This document shows positions 11,012 through 24,100 of a stretch of 64,000 nucleotides of DNA, one piece after another. The first letter of the stretch is position 1; each line of letters opens with the position of its first letter. The position numbers and the translations under genes were made by a program. Below the pieces are notes generated by a model. The model worked only from the letters and a program-made list of their open reading frames with translations, did no database searches and was not told the DNA's origin. Where the stretch lies: contig JAAOOA010000006.1 in the NCBI GenBank assembly GCA_012861695.1, positions 26,359,811-26,423,810 on the forward strand. The letters are read 5' to 3'. This DNA is from Trematomus loennbergii. Lineage: Eukaryota > Chordata > Actinopteri > Perciformes > Nototheniidae.

Positions 11012-12172
11012 CTGACCCAGAATCAGCACTTTAGTAACAGGCTGAAATAGAGGGGAATGAGGCTAGAATGGGTGATCTGTTTGGTATTTTGAGCAAAACA
11101 CTTCATAGACATTTTTTATATATCTGAGACCTATAATATATGCCTAACAATCAGTGGCGGCTCCAGAGTATTTTTGTTGGGTAATCTATGGTAGGGCTAA
11201 CCCATACAGTGGTGGGGCTCAAGTCAGTATTTGCAATGTAATTACATACACACTATATCGCCCCCCTTGACAGTGAAACGCCATGCGTGAGGTTTAGATT
11301 ATTTCCCTGTCTCAATCCAAATTTAACTGTATGAAATAAAACGGCACACAAAAGGGCGACCTGGAGCCAATCCTGCAATTTCCCCACAGGTGAAAAAGTT
11401 GACATGCTTAAAACATAGCTTAAAACCCAACCCCTGCATGGGGGTCTGGGGGGATTCTCCCCCAGGAGATTTTTTGAAATAAAAACACAAAATACACATT
11501 CTGTTACTCTCTTGAGAAGAAAAATAAATAAATCTATTACTACACGACATATTTAAATAAAATTAATGCCATTTTTGTTTTTTGTTACTTTGTTCTGAAA
11601 GCTGAACCTGCTGCTCCTCACTGAGAGAAGAGGAAAGAGGCTGTGTGCATTACTTTACATTGTGGATAAGGGTGGATAGCCCCCATTGTTCTGTGTGTCA
11701 AAATGAAAGACAGCCCACACACCTATCAATCATCAAACCGTGGGGTCTTATTTCATTACGTGTTGATTTCTATCAAAACGTAATATTGTATCCATGGATG
11801 TATAAAGAGTAGTTCTAGCGCAAAATTATTCTCTGTCGGGACTTCCTGCAACAACACCACGCCGTTATCGTGATTCTGATTGGCCAGAAGACATTATCAA
11901 AGATGTTTTATTGAGAAGACGATCACTACGTGACAAAAGTTTTCAAAACCGTTTCTAATCTTCGGCATTTCCAGACAAGTGGCTACAAAACTCATCTTAC
12001 TAGCTGCTGCCTGTGCAATTTACTCGGCACGAGTTGGCAGACTTTTTTTTGCTTACTTTAACATAATTTTTCATGGTGGGGCTAAGCCATTTCTTGGTAT
12101 GGCTGTAGCCTACCCCAGCCATACCCTGGAGCCGCCACTGCTAACAATAGTATAATAAGAGACCTTTAAAGT
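11012..12172. repeat. Truncated MITE family B copy inside transposon C
   Basis: The 3' half of family B (cccagaatcagcacttt ... gatctgtttggtattttg ... gacctttaaa), itself split by the hAT-like element at 11,152-12,140. Confidence 0.75.
11152..12140. mobile_element. Non-autonomous hAT-like transposon with 8-bp target duplication
   Basis: TIRs CAGTGGCGGCTCCAGAG and its inverse CCTGGAGCCGCCACTG. Perfect 8-bp target site duplication CTAACAAT at 11,144-11,151 and 12,141-12,148. The 8-bp duplication and CA...TG ends are hAT traits. No transposase ORF seen. Confidence 0.9.
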
Positions 12173-12432
12173 AACACACTAATTTTCAGACACTAAAACA
12201 CATTTATTTCAAAACTATGAGATTTACCTGCTTACCATTCCATTTTGTCACTACCGAAACGATCATGTCAATTACCGAAACTTAACCATATGTTTCGGTA
12301 GTGACTGTTTCGGTAGTGACGATTCTAGCTAAGTTTGAGCATAACTAAAGAATGCTAGCATACACGTTTTTGAAGAGGTTTACACACATAAAAACCTAAT
12401 GCTTTGCATAAAACCCCGAACAAGTTTACTTA

Positions 12433-13423
12433 AAGGACACCTATCATGCTATATTTGAACAATATATTGTAGGGCCATACCTATATAAAGTATATAAATA
12501 TATATATTTTTTCAAAATACCAAACAGATCCTGCATTTTAGCCATGCCTCATTTCGCTCCATTTGCTCTTTCCAGCACTGTTTTTGCAAGGGGCTGATTC
12601 TGTGAGCTGCAGCGGGCCACGCCCCCCTGCAGGAGAGGGGAGCGTGCTCTGAACAGCTGCTGGGCTGTCAGAAGAGGGGGGAGATCTCCGTCCTCCGTGT
12701 TTTATTATATTATTATATAGAGTCGTTATTGATTTGTTTTAAAGCTCAATAAATAACAAAGAAGACCTTTGACCGGTACTTTTCTAATTTTGTCCGGAAG
12801 ATTTAAACTTTAACGGACATCTTGACCGGCGAAAAAAAACCTAACTGAAACTCTGCCGCACGGTCCCCTCGTTCCTTGGAAGAGGCGGAGAGGTGGGTGT
12901 TTGTCATCTGCTGGTGGACTAACCGGAGAGAATTACAGTGCTTGCCTCGACGGGGAGGGATTGCATTGAATTAAAGCAGCGGGAGCAAATGCTTGCCTCG
13001 GGAGGGAGAAAAAGAGCCACAGCGGAGAATAAACAGAAGGCAACCATGGCAACCATGGCGGGAAGTCTTCTTCTCTGCTTTTGTGGCAGACTACAGCGCC
13101 ACTTACAGGCCTGGCATATTACTACAGCGTCTCCAGCGCTTTCGAGCGGCAATAGCCGGCCGTGGCCCAACCCCACATTCCCCTGATAGGTGGAGAGTTG
13201 GCCCAATAGCTGTAGCGCCACCGTCCTGACGTCAGTAACGTGTTCAAATCTGGATCAGTTTTTATCAGATCCGTTGCAGCCCTGTTTTTAGAGATTTGGG
13301 TATGGAGGAAAATAGAGAGGGTTGTGTTTTCTGACACTTGGTGAGTTCCCTGGAACACCGGGGACACATATTCATGTAAAAAGACGTACAAAAGTGCATT
13401 TTGCATGATAGGTCCCCTTTAAT
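12433..13423. mobile_element. MITE family B, long copy, inside transposon C
   Basis: TTAA-flanked; begins taaaggacacctatcatgct and ends tgcatgataggtccccttta. It is oriented opposite to the 38,155 copy and about 480 bp longer; the extra interior includes the cargo segment also found in family F at 27,429-27,999. Confidence 0.8.
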
Positions 13424-14369
13424 TGAAGATAATATGTGTTCGGTTGGTAGTGACAATTCTTAAGGTTACACGCCGATTTTCAGATTTTGGAACAGATTTA
13501 TATCAAAAGTATGGGATATAGCTACTTGCCATTCAGCCATGAGGGACAGGGATGCAGTGTCACTGCCTTGTCAAAATGCAGGGGTGTGGCTAAAAACCAG
13601 GCTCAGCCATTGGACTAAAACCCCTTGTGTTTCGGTAGTGACATGAAAACTGGGGACATGATTTTTTTAGTATAGTTTTTTTATAAAAAATTAAACCCAC
13701 AATAAATCTAAATATTCCAACTTCTGCTTGAATGTAATCATAAAGATCTTCTAAATACACCATTGAATTAAATTAAAAAAATTGTTATTTACAGAAATTG
13801 AAATTTAGATGTCAGGGTTGGGGACAGCTACTTCCCAATAGAAAGTACCCTATAAATGATGTTTTTGTATATATTAAGCTTATCACTATCTAATTTAATG
13901 CCTTATGTTTAAATAGACCATAACATATTCTTAGTAAATATCTATGTCTGAATACTTAATTGTTTTGTTAAATAGTTTTTCTTGTTGTGGGACCACACTT
14001 TGTACTAATTCGGTAGAATGCCCCTATGGTGACATCTCTATGCAGTTGACCAATCACAACAGAGCTGGCCAGCTAACCAATCAGAGCAGACTGGGCTCTG
14101 GTTTCAGACAGAGGGTGAAAAGAGGTGATGCAGCACAGGCAGTATGAGAAAAATAACAGCTTTTTGAACATTAAAGCATGAAAACATGTCACAGTAGAGG
14201 CACAACATATATGAACCTGAACATTTGCAGAAAAGGGCCCCTTTAAACTATTTACACATTGAAAATGATCATGCATATTATTTTTCATACACTGAAAAGT
14301 ATTTTGCAGAAAGTAAACCATAAACGCTAATTCATCTTCAAACATTGTTTCCGTTTTAATATCATCCAG

Positions 14370-14600
14370 AGGTTGAAGTACTAATGTTAATTATGTAACA
14401 ATAGAAATACTATAGTCTATGTAGTAATACCCAATACAAGTAAAATACTTATTTAAGAAGAAGTACAGAAGTATTTTCAGGTAAATATCCTTAAGACATA
14501 ATTGTGCTTTACTTTATTCCAATTATGTGCTACTTTATACTTTTACTCCATTACATTTTAGAGGCCAATATCATACGTTTTACTACCCTAAATGTATTAA
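14370..14600. repeat. Teleost interspersed repeat body
   Basis: ttgaagtactaatg ... aagaagtacagaagtatttt ... actttatacttttactccat resembles the same common fish repeat as the 7,190 fragment. Confidence 0.45.
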
Positions 14601-14699
14601 ACACTCATAGTAAAAAACATTTTATTGATAATAAAATGATGATACAATATTCTACTATAAAATAATGCAAACACTAAACACATAACTTATAATTAGGGT

Positions 14700-15070
14700 C
14701 CCTCAGTATGACCCAGGTAGGACCCCGGAGCCCTGCTTGGAGCCCTGCCTCTGCCCTGCCTGCAGCGGACAGCAGGCGGCGCTGCGGCAGCTCTCTGTCC
14801 GAGCTGTTTCCTGAAACGCATACTTCAGGATTAGGAAGAACACACCCAGTGACATCAGTGAGGTTTGAAGAAGAAAAAGTCTCCAGTCAACGTGCAGAGG
14901 AGAAACAAGAGGGCCGAAATGTCCTGCCCGGTTTTCTGTCGGATTTGAGTGTTTTTGTGACTCCGGAGAGTTTAGGAACCAAGCTGTCCAAAGTTGTGCG
15001 TAAAGTTTTTTTTCTTCTTTACTGAAGCAAACCGTGGAGCGCAGAGTGCCGCGTTTCTCAAGAGCGCAGG
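14700..15070 (+). promoter_or_regulatory. Probable iqgap1 promoter and 5' UTR region
   Basis: This is the most GC- and CpG-rich stretch near the start codon. I see no TATA box and cannot place the start site. If 14,919-14,948 is transcribed, it holds a short upstream ORF (ATG TCC TGC ... TGA, 9 codons) ahead of the main ATG. The main start at 15,071 is preceded by agcgcagg. Confidence 0.4.
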
Positions 15071-15116
15071 ATGTCAACTTCTGACGAGGCAGACGGGCTC
15101 CGGCCGAGATATGGCT
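15071..15116 (+). CDS. iqgap1: iqgap1 exon 1
   Basis: Start codon and residues 1-15 ([15 protein letters not shown]), donor gtaagt, ending one base into codon 16. The sequence aligns with the IQGAP1 N-terminus. Confidence 0.9.
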
Positions 15117-18100
15117 GTAAGTTATCTCTTTCTGCTCACCTTGACATGCAGGCGGGCGGGCGGCTTCCCCTCACTCTACCGGGGAGAAGAGCCCCGGATC
15201 CCCGCTCTGCTGTATGCAAACGCCCCCAAACGTTTTTGAAAAGTTTTTGAACTAAATGCTCAGTGTGGGTTTTATTTCTGACAGCATGGCTACAGCTAAA
15301 TTATGACTTCCGCGTTTTTAATAATAATGCATCGCAGTGTGAAGAGGGAGTAGGCCTGCTTTCAGAGTTTCCACATACACGTTAGTTTTTAACGTCCAAG
15401 TGGTTACCTACGCACGCCAAGTATTAAAACCAGGGCAGAATGTTCCAAATGCAAGGTTAGTTTTCTAAAAGAAACTAGAACAACATCTTGGGTGCACAAT
15501 TTGGAGATTGTGTGAATATTAGGCCTCCATATTTCACTTTGGTTGCACATTATAACCCATCAAATATGGAACAAAAATAAGTAGTTTCTTTTAGCAGGCA
15601 CATGCCAACATTCCATTTTTGAATTTTAGTGGTGAACCTAGAAACTGGGGCTGAAGGGTGATTTGTGAATTTCTATGGCATGTGTTGTCAGTTTTTGTTG
15701 AAATCAGGATTTACCTGTTGATGATGATGCCTGCTGACCCACCTCTGATGTGACAGGACAGGAGGCTAAAATGGGGCCTCTTTGTATTGCGCGCCCTCCT
15801 GTGCCCCATCCCCCCGCTCTATCATTTGGGAGAAAACTTATTTGAGGAAACATTTGAGTGCAGGCGGGATCACGGCTCCACTCTGTGTAATCTCACGGGA
15901 ATCGACCCCATAAACTCCCCTGCATTGTTTTTTGTTTGCGGCGTATGAATAAGCATGCCATTTAAAGACAAAGGCTTGCCCCTACAGTCTGGCAGCCCTG
16001 AGCCACATTGAGCTCATTTGTTAACTGGCTACACAGATGACTAATGAATGAGGCCTGTTTCCTTTGTAAAACACTTCAGTATATAGGAGAGGCCTGGGAG
16101 TGAGATGGAAACTTCTCCTGGTGATGCAACCAGGGAGAAAACAGCAAAAAAAATAGTACAACAATCCACAATTATTCTTTCTTGACTTTGGCGGTCAATT
16201 CATTAAAGGTTCCAGTGTTCTCTCAGATATTTTTGTACAATAACTCCTGTTTTTGCCTCAGTTTGAAAGTCATTTGTGTATGTTTTTTGGGCTCCAGCGG
16301 TCCTGGATGGGGTCGAGCGGCTCACAGCGGAGGAGATGGATGAGCGGCGGCAGGCCAACATGGCCTACGAGTATCTGTGTCACCTGGAGGAAGCCAAAAG
16401 GTAAGAGCTGAAAGATGATTCACCTGCTGACTAAACCTCTTCAGGCTTCTCAAAAGGGGGAAAGCCGGCCATGATTCAAAGAAATAGAAATAGAGCTGCA
16501 ATAAGGCCTGCAACAGGCTATTATCAGAATCATCGATACATTTACGGAATATTTATCCATTAAATGCCCACAAGAATTTCAGAAAAGTATGAACAATTTC
16601 AATTTAGGATTGCCATTAGGAGGCCAAAGATTAGTCTTCCAATTGCTTATTTCCTCTGACCACCAGTCCCCAAAATAATCAGTTTTTCTATCAAAGACAC
16701 ACAAGAAAAGAAGGAAATCCTCAGGATACAGATACCAGGTGCATTGATTTAGTTCACCGGATTGGCACCAATACTGACCGTACCAAGGGTTCATGTATTG
16801 GCCATGGCATGAACAATCCACAACAAATAGGGGTCCTTTGGCAATTTCATTAACATTCTGTTAAAAAATGCCTACAAAATGTCAGTACATTTTGAAAAAT
16901 GGTAATCGTAGATTCCTAGAAGCTTCTTTTGTCCAACCAACAGACCAAAACCCCAAAATAATCAGTTTTACTGTCAAAAACATTTAAGACAAGAAGGAAA
17001 TTCTCAATAATTCAGCTAAGAATGAATTTTTCAGCATCTGAATGAAATTACTGGTTGCTTGGACTTCAGAAGTCATGCACTTGTGTTGATAGATAGGAAC
17101 TGAAATCTATCAAATATGGCTTCATGTTGGGCTTTAGTTTGTTCGTTTGACCTCCACTTACTCACTTTTTGTAATGTTGCTGTTGATACCTTAGATAGAG
17201 CTGGGTATAGGACCTCCTTTCTTTCTCTATGTTTACTTATTCTGTGATCTGAATGATACATTTGGCCAATTTTGATGAAGATTCAATGCTCTTGACCTTA
17301 CTAAGGGGATCAAGTATTGGTCATGATGTGACCCATGCACTTTATATACTGTTTCTTAGTCATTATGAAATTCAGTTTTAATTCCATTGGTTACATCCAG
17401 TCACAGCAGGCTGCTGACTCAGGTTTGAGTGCAACAGCAACTTCTGGTCTCATGTTGCCTTACAAGCAAAGTTTCCAAAGAGTATCATACAGTTGGCTCT
17501 ATATATCTTTTGGTTAAAAGGGAGCATTGTGGAGATGGATTGGTGCTCTTCAATGGGAAGATCTACTTCGCAGAGTTTGTTGTGAGCCTCAATCTGACTG
17601 AACAACTGGGAAGTCCATCCAGTTGTATTAAGCAGTTCAGTGCAGCGGATGTCAGTTTGATCATTTAATCACCACTGATGCTTAAGCTACAGTTGGTTAT
17701 TAGGCTCTGTGTTTTGGTACTGACTGTAAAGCAGAAAATGACAAGTCTTGAGTTAGAATTCAATGTTTGGACAGATTAATCTCCATTTCCTTTTCTGTGG
17801 TCTGATATTTCCACATGAAGTCTTTCCAGTTTTTCCATATCCTATTTTGCCAAAGTCCTCACACAGCTGCTTGTGTTTCAACAACATTTGAGAACTTTGA
17901 CTTCTTTAGTGACTGATAGCAAGTTTTTTTTTTAGACATTTCTAAATAACAAAGACGTGACGATAAAAATGAAAGGTTTCTGAGATTTTTTGGACATTAT
18001 TTCCTCAACAATAGTTAATATCATGTGTCATCACACAATTAACTTTATATTTCACACTTAAGCCAAACTTCTCATTTGATACTTGGAATTGGAATGTATG

Positions 18101-21100
18101 AAGAAGTAGATGAATTGTGTTTGTCTCGCACACACACACATTTATGTATCTGTGTGTTGGTGTTTGCAGTGTGTTAACGTGTTTTAGTGGCTCTGTAGCC
18201 GACCCTGCTGCAGACTCACGGATTGCAAAAAGAGGAAGGACCGTGCGAGACAGGAAGTGACTCAGTCCCTGTTGATTAAAGTATTTCCCACTGTTGCCAC
18301 AGAAACCGACAGTTGTCATAGCGACAGGTTCCGGTGTAAGTGCATTCTGCTGTAAATAAAAAAATAAGCTGTTTGATGTCCGGCATCTCTCTCCTGCTCG
18401 GTTGTTACTTACCATCCACCTGTGATGTTCAGGAAATTCCTGGAAGGCTTTTGTTTTGTCTGGTCCCATTTTTCCATCCACCTGAGATTTATACCTCAGT
18501 TTGTTCTCACAGTTATTCCCCAAAATAACTTTAACTAAACCATGCAAGTTTCCCTGAACGTTTCTCAATAAAATAAGAGCAAAATATATTTTACAGCCAA
18601 AAAAAAGATGGCCTCAGTCAAAACTCTTTATGACTTGTTTCTGCAGTTTGGTCAATCTTTGTTCCTGCTAGTGTTGAAATATCTCGTAGAGAAGAACACT
18701 TGTGAAGAGAAATGTAAAGAACACTTCCAGTATGTGCTATTTATTTCTTCTCCTCCTAGGTTCTTCATGTTCATGACCCTGCTTCTTCTTCCTAAACACA
18801 CCACATCACAAACGTTTGACAGTGGTGTGATGGGGATTCCCACCTAAATTTGCATGTCAGGGTAGAATTTTTCAGAGGAAGGAAGGGTTTTTTTCTTGTT
18901 GAAGCTAGCGTCTTTAACCCACAGAGTCTGATCGAACACGTCTGATGGTTTATTAGGATTTTACTTTGATGAATGACTGTGTTATGAAATTAAGTTTGAT
19001 GGCTGTTGAGTAAGCTGATTACATGGGTTAGTGTAAGGCTGTGTAATTAAGACAGAAGATGGACTACTTAATCCTGTTTTTCAGAAATATGCTACTGCTT
19101 GATAATGTTGTAGCCATAGGTCTGTTGCTCTACTTCCAGCAGAGTATGGCTGCTAACTCCTGTTATTGGTCCAGGGCTTGTTTTCATGGGAACTGAAGAG
19201 TCTGCTATCAACCATTTGTTGCCACAGCCCACATTTTGAATTTACATAAGCATACATTTCTTAAATGGTCAAACCTGAAAAGTGAGTTTTTCTTATTATA
19301 CTATATTCAGTCTTTGGGCACATTGAGACGACTGTTTGTTAATATATGTTATAGTTTAAGTCTAATTTGCCTAGACACTACGTAAATAAAGTATGATGAG
19401 CAATTGGTTGTATCTCAGAAAATAGAAGGAGAAGATATGCACACACATGCAGTATTCAGAAAAGATTGTGCAGACTTTAATAATCACAATGTTAGCTTTT
19501 CCCATGGATGTATAAAGAGAACTGGATAAGGCGTCGGGGCGGGGCGGGTCATTCCTATGACAGATGCCCAGTGGCGCATTAAGCCAAAAAGGACTGACTC
19601 AAAAACAAAAGTGCCCAGATCATGGGGTCTTGGGCCCATAGAACATGCACTAGCTCTTTTGGCTAAGCCCCGCCTTCGATCAGCTCTGTCATTGAGGGTC
19701 ACGCTCAGTAAAATGTATATATGCAATCTAACTGGATTCGGTATTTGACGCATTTACAACATTTAGGACCTAATGATTTAAATAGAGGCTATTAAAGTGC
19801 CCATACTGGGTAGTTCATTTAGCAACAAAAAAAAAGAATGACGTCAAAGACAGACTAACCGTTTGGCCACTACTGAAATGTTTTCAATATCCAGCTCACT
19901 TCCTTGGGGCTTGGTTTTTCCTAATTTTTCTTTTATTAAAGTTTGATTCAAGTGAGTAAGGGTGTTGCCAAATCCACTGAAACAGAAATAATTAGCATTG
20001 AACAGCAAAGCACTTTTGTTGTTATTTGCTGATGTTGATGCAGCTCTTTCACCCTGCGAGCGTCCTGATTGGTCGATGGTATTCCCCTCAGGCAGATTTT
20101 CAGGTAGCTCTATGTGGGGAACACCTGAGACTGCGGGGGATGGCTGCTGGAGGAGGAATGCTGGGAGTGTGTGTCGCAGCTGCGTGGTATGATGGGAATG
20201 CCTCTGACAGGTGCACAGCAGGGTGTGAGCCGGATGCCCTGTGGGGGTGGCTGCAATGCATTGTGGCTCTTTAAGACTACTACAGGTGTGTGTTTGAGCA
20301 CAAAAGGCCTACATGGATAATGGCACTTCATGAACTCATACTCTCACTCTGCAGAGATGCAAAGTATGTGTTATCACTCTTATTTTCATGTTCCCATGAG
20401 ATGCTGAGAAACAGTCTGAGGCCTGCTGTGCGCGTTATCACACCATATTTGAATTCTAGGTCACCTGTTCATCTCTTTTGGCTTTTCAAATATGTTGTAA
20501 TGCTGCTAAGCTTTTTTCTTTGGCTATAGCTTTTACTTTTCTTTATTGATTATTCTTACAATTAATTATTGGATAACTTTGCACATTTCTCAACAATTTT
20601 GAGATTTTTTCATTTTTATTTATATGTTGTGTATTTGTTTTCACATTTGTATTGGAATTTTAGTTTTCCATTTTGTTTTTCATTTTCTCCTATGTTTATG
20701 TCATGCACGAGAGCCAAACCAAATTCCTTGCACGTTACAACCTTGTTGGCAATAAACCAAATTAGGATCCTAGGTCTAATTGACCAATATATGAAACATA
20801 AAAAGCTGCAAATGTCCATTTGATTGAGCTGGTATGAGAACATTTGGCATTTTAACTTAAATGACTACCTAATCACAAATTCTCACCAACCAATCATGTA
20901 AACAGCATTTTTGTTTAGAGTACTCAAAGAACTTATTGGTATTTATACTCTGAATTTATTCCAACAAACAGGCCCTCTTACTCTGTATATCCTAGTTGGC
21001 TGCTTCAGTCTCTGAGAATGCAGTTGGACATGTTATGTTTTCAGTGAGATGCTTCACTTTATTGATCTGTGCACACTGCTAACTGCACATTCCCTCCTCA

Positions 21101-24100
21101 TCACATCAGTGCACAGAAAACAGTTTCAAGTAGTTTCGCTGTAGATTCTCTGACGATAACTGACTCATACAAGAATTAACTTTCCTGACACCCTGCGCCA
21201 CGTGCACTGAAGCTGGTAGTAAATAACTCACTCAGCAGATTCTTTTAGAGGGTGACGTAGGTTTCTTTGGGGGGGTGGCTGGAAGGTTTTGATAGTTCAG
21301 GTGAACCGGATTCCTGCCGGATCAGACGGCAGAGTGACAGCACAGTGAAAGTGAACAGGAGCGTTTGATTCGTCTTCAGGGGAGGGGAGGAGAGAGTAAT
21401 TGTGCAGTGAGTGAGATTAATATTTCATGTGGTATTTCTAATACGATAAGATCTGTCAACTCCCTGAGCAGACACAGAGACTGGCAATGAATGTTTAACT
21501 AGAACTTTTTTTTATTGTATTATTCAATTTTTTGGAAAGAAAGTAGGAAAAATAGAAGAAGAACAAAGTAAAGCATATAGTATTATTGCCCAATCTGTGT
21601 TGTAGATGTCCATTAGATTTTTAGCGTCACTTCCTGGTTAAACTTGCCTTCCATTCCTTGCTGTGGAGGAGGATTACAGGTGTTTGGGTGTGCTCACTTT
21701 CAGTTTCTGGTGCTAATAGTTGTGTGTGTTTGTGTTTGGAGGGGGGATTGTTTACATGCTGTGGGATTGTCTGACCTCGTGTCACTGCCTGACTGGACAT
21801 ACTGGTTCCAGTGGTGTAAACGCATTTTCTGAATGCCAGCATTTAACATGCTAAATAACTCTCTGCATGAATTTACACCATGTGGAGGGAGACCACAACT
21901 TTGAAAATTAGGCCCAAAACCAGTTCATTTGAACATTTGAACTGAGCTTAGATTGAAATACAAATGCATGCAAAACATCATTTTATTTTCATTTGTTAGT
22001 TGCTAATTTTCCAGCTTAGGGGGCATGGTCTTGCCAATTTGACACACCCAAACACCTTATCAAACGAGAAATGCCCTCAATTTTTAAAAGGATCCTACCA
22101 ATTTTGATTGTGGCTGGCATCGACTTTTCCTAGTTTGGCCCCTAAAAAACGCATGAAACACTTAAAATGTAGTTAATTGACACACTCAAGTTAAAACAAG
22201 GAACAGAGAACAAGTATTCAAATACCAGCAGTAGAAATAGCTCTTTTTTAACTGTTCTTCTTTGAGCTGCATTGTAAAGCTGATGGCATAAGGAAAATAT
22301 TGACCTTTTCATAAATTAATTTCACTATGTTTGTGTTGTTGTGCTCTCCCTCCTCCTCGGCCCTGCCCACAGCTGTAATTCTGTAGGAGTCTTTGTTTAG
22401 ACGGTGCTCAACTGAGTGAAGTCCTGTAATGATGGCTGCCGAGGGGGGCTGAGGTATAAACCAGCAGGGTTTACTCCAGCGTCAGCCTGATTTACGTGAT
22501 GTGTGATAAGTAAAGTCTGTCTCAGAGAGCTACAGTTTTTATGGAGTTAAGGTAGGAAGGATGATACTACCTTAACTCCATAAAAACTCCCTATCGACCA
22601 CATCACTGCCATCTGTGGTCTTCATCCTTCCTTCGACAGGGAGGGTTACATTCAGATCTGGAGTTTAAATAGTGTCTAATTAGTGTTTAGTGTAATTTCT
22701 TTAAATGACAGGGTTCACTATAACCATGATTTTCTCCTAAATGTTGAAGGATTTGAGAAAAAGAACATGACCCTTGAAAATGAATGGTCTTATAGTATTT
22801 TCTGAAAAATAAATTACGAAAATACACCACTCTTGGGGTAGAGTTTGTGTTGATTTAGCACAAGTGTTAGGTTGAAATAAATGTGATTTTCTGATATGGA
22901 AAGATAAAATTACTGATGGCCAAAACGTGTCACTTTTGAGTCCTTGTGGTTCAAACTCAAACTAGTGCAGCGTAATGCTCCATTTGACCCAACTGCCTAC
23001 ACCTTTATAAGAATGTAAGTGGCATCAGTTCTTGTCCTAAAGGTAATTGGGGTTCTTACCTCTCTTTCCTCTTCAGTTAATTTGACATATTGCTCTTACC
23101 GACCATTTTAGTTATGTTTGTAGCTATTTGTTCTGTATGGATTCATGACTGTGTTCCAAAAAGCTCAAAAATAGTACGTTTTTGTGTCTGCTCATTGATC
23201 TTTATTTGACTTTGATGACTGTGACTATCACCTGATGTGGGTCACAGCAAATGGACCAATGCTGTTTACATTACAGTTTTTTTTATCAATACAGTTCTGT
23301 GATGAGTGTTGCAAGTGTTGCCTAGCAACAGCACAGTTTACCTGTGGTTGGCAGCTTCCCTCTTCACTGACTGACTGACACGCTGGTGTTTTATTGACAC
23401 TGTGCTCTGAGACGATGAAGATATTTTTTCTTGTCTAGTAACAGATTGGTGATCTCAGTGAGAGTGTTATCGTTTATGTGAGGTCGCTCTCGGCAAATGG
23501 CAGAATTATAATTGTTTTCTTCCATTTGCGTCAAAGTAACTGACACTTAGGAATGATCAGAATTCACCCGAGACCAGACTCTTGGGACAAATAGCACAAA
23601 TACCACAGTGGCATTTTTCATTGAGTTACATCAGTGACAGTTGAAAATTAGGTCACAAATTGCTGTTGTTTTTTAATACATTTTTACCTCGGGGTGGAAA
23701 TCTTTTGGAGGTTTTGATGTCTTGGTAACATTTGAGTTTTTATCCCAAATGTACTGTGGCCGACGGGGGCAAACGCGTTACAACGGCCCAACACATTTCC
23801 ATTCCAAGCTAACAAATGTGCCAACTTTATAACCCCCAAACATCAACAACCTCTTCGGTCCCAGCTGTCTGCATCACTTTTTAGTGTCCCCATTTCCATT
23901 GTGTTTTGAGCTTCTTGTAGCATTTTGTATTTGCAGCGTTTTGTATTTGCAGCGTTCGGTATTTGCAGCGTTCGGTATTTACAGCGTTTTTTTAGTAATC
24001 GCTGCACATGTGTTGTCAAGTTGGTGAAGCTGTTTTTTCATTTGCACGTGTTTTGGAAAATGTGTGTATTTATATAGTTTTTGAATGTGCAGCGCGTTTC

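Larger units (their letters stand above)
10412..14024. mobile_element. Transposon C, 3.6 kb, with GTTTCGGTAGTGAC repeats
   Basis: TIRs GGGCCATTCTACCGAATT (10,412-10,429) and its near inverse AATTCGGTAGAATGCCCC (14,007-14,024), flanked by TAT on both sides. It interrupts MITE A copy 1. Inside, at least six exact copies of GTTTCGGTAGTGAC or its inverse occur (10,567; 10,897; 12,247; 12,292; 12,307; 13,629) plus variants. No transposase recognised. It carries two family B insertions. Confidence 0.75.
10078..14246. mobile_element. TTAA-type MITE family A, copy 1, split by a 3.6-kb insertion
   Basis: The left part (10,078-10,411) carries gccctattatgctttttggg ... cctgtagtgtgttatatagg ... ctattggctggcactccaac. 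The right part (14,025-14,246) resumes with accaatcacaacagagctgg ... ggtttcagacagagggtgaa ... aaaagggcccctttaa. The joined order matches the uninterrupted copies at 26,887 and 52,838. The left part also has an internal tandem duplication (about 10,152-10,220 and 10,224-10,290). Confidence 0.8.

Noticed and set aside
18005..18568. 187-residue minus-strand open frame in intron 2
   Set aside because: The longest open frame in the window, but it has no recognisable domain, starts and ends within ordinary intron sequence, and has no promoter or polyadenylation context. Chance is the best explanation.
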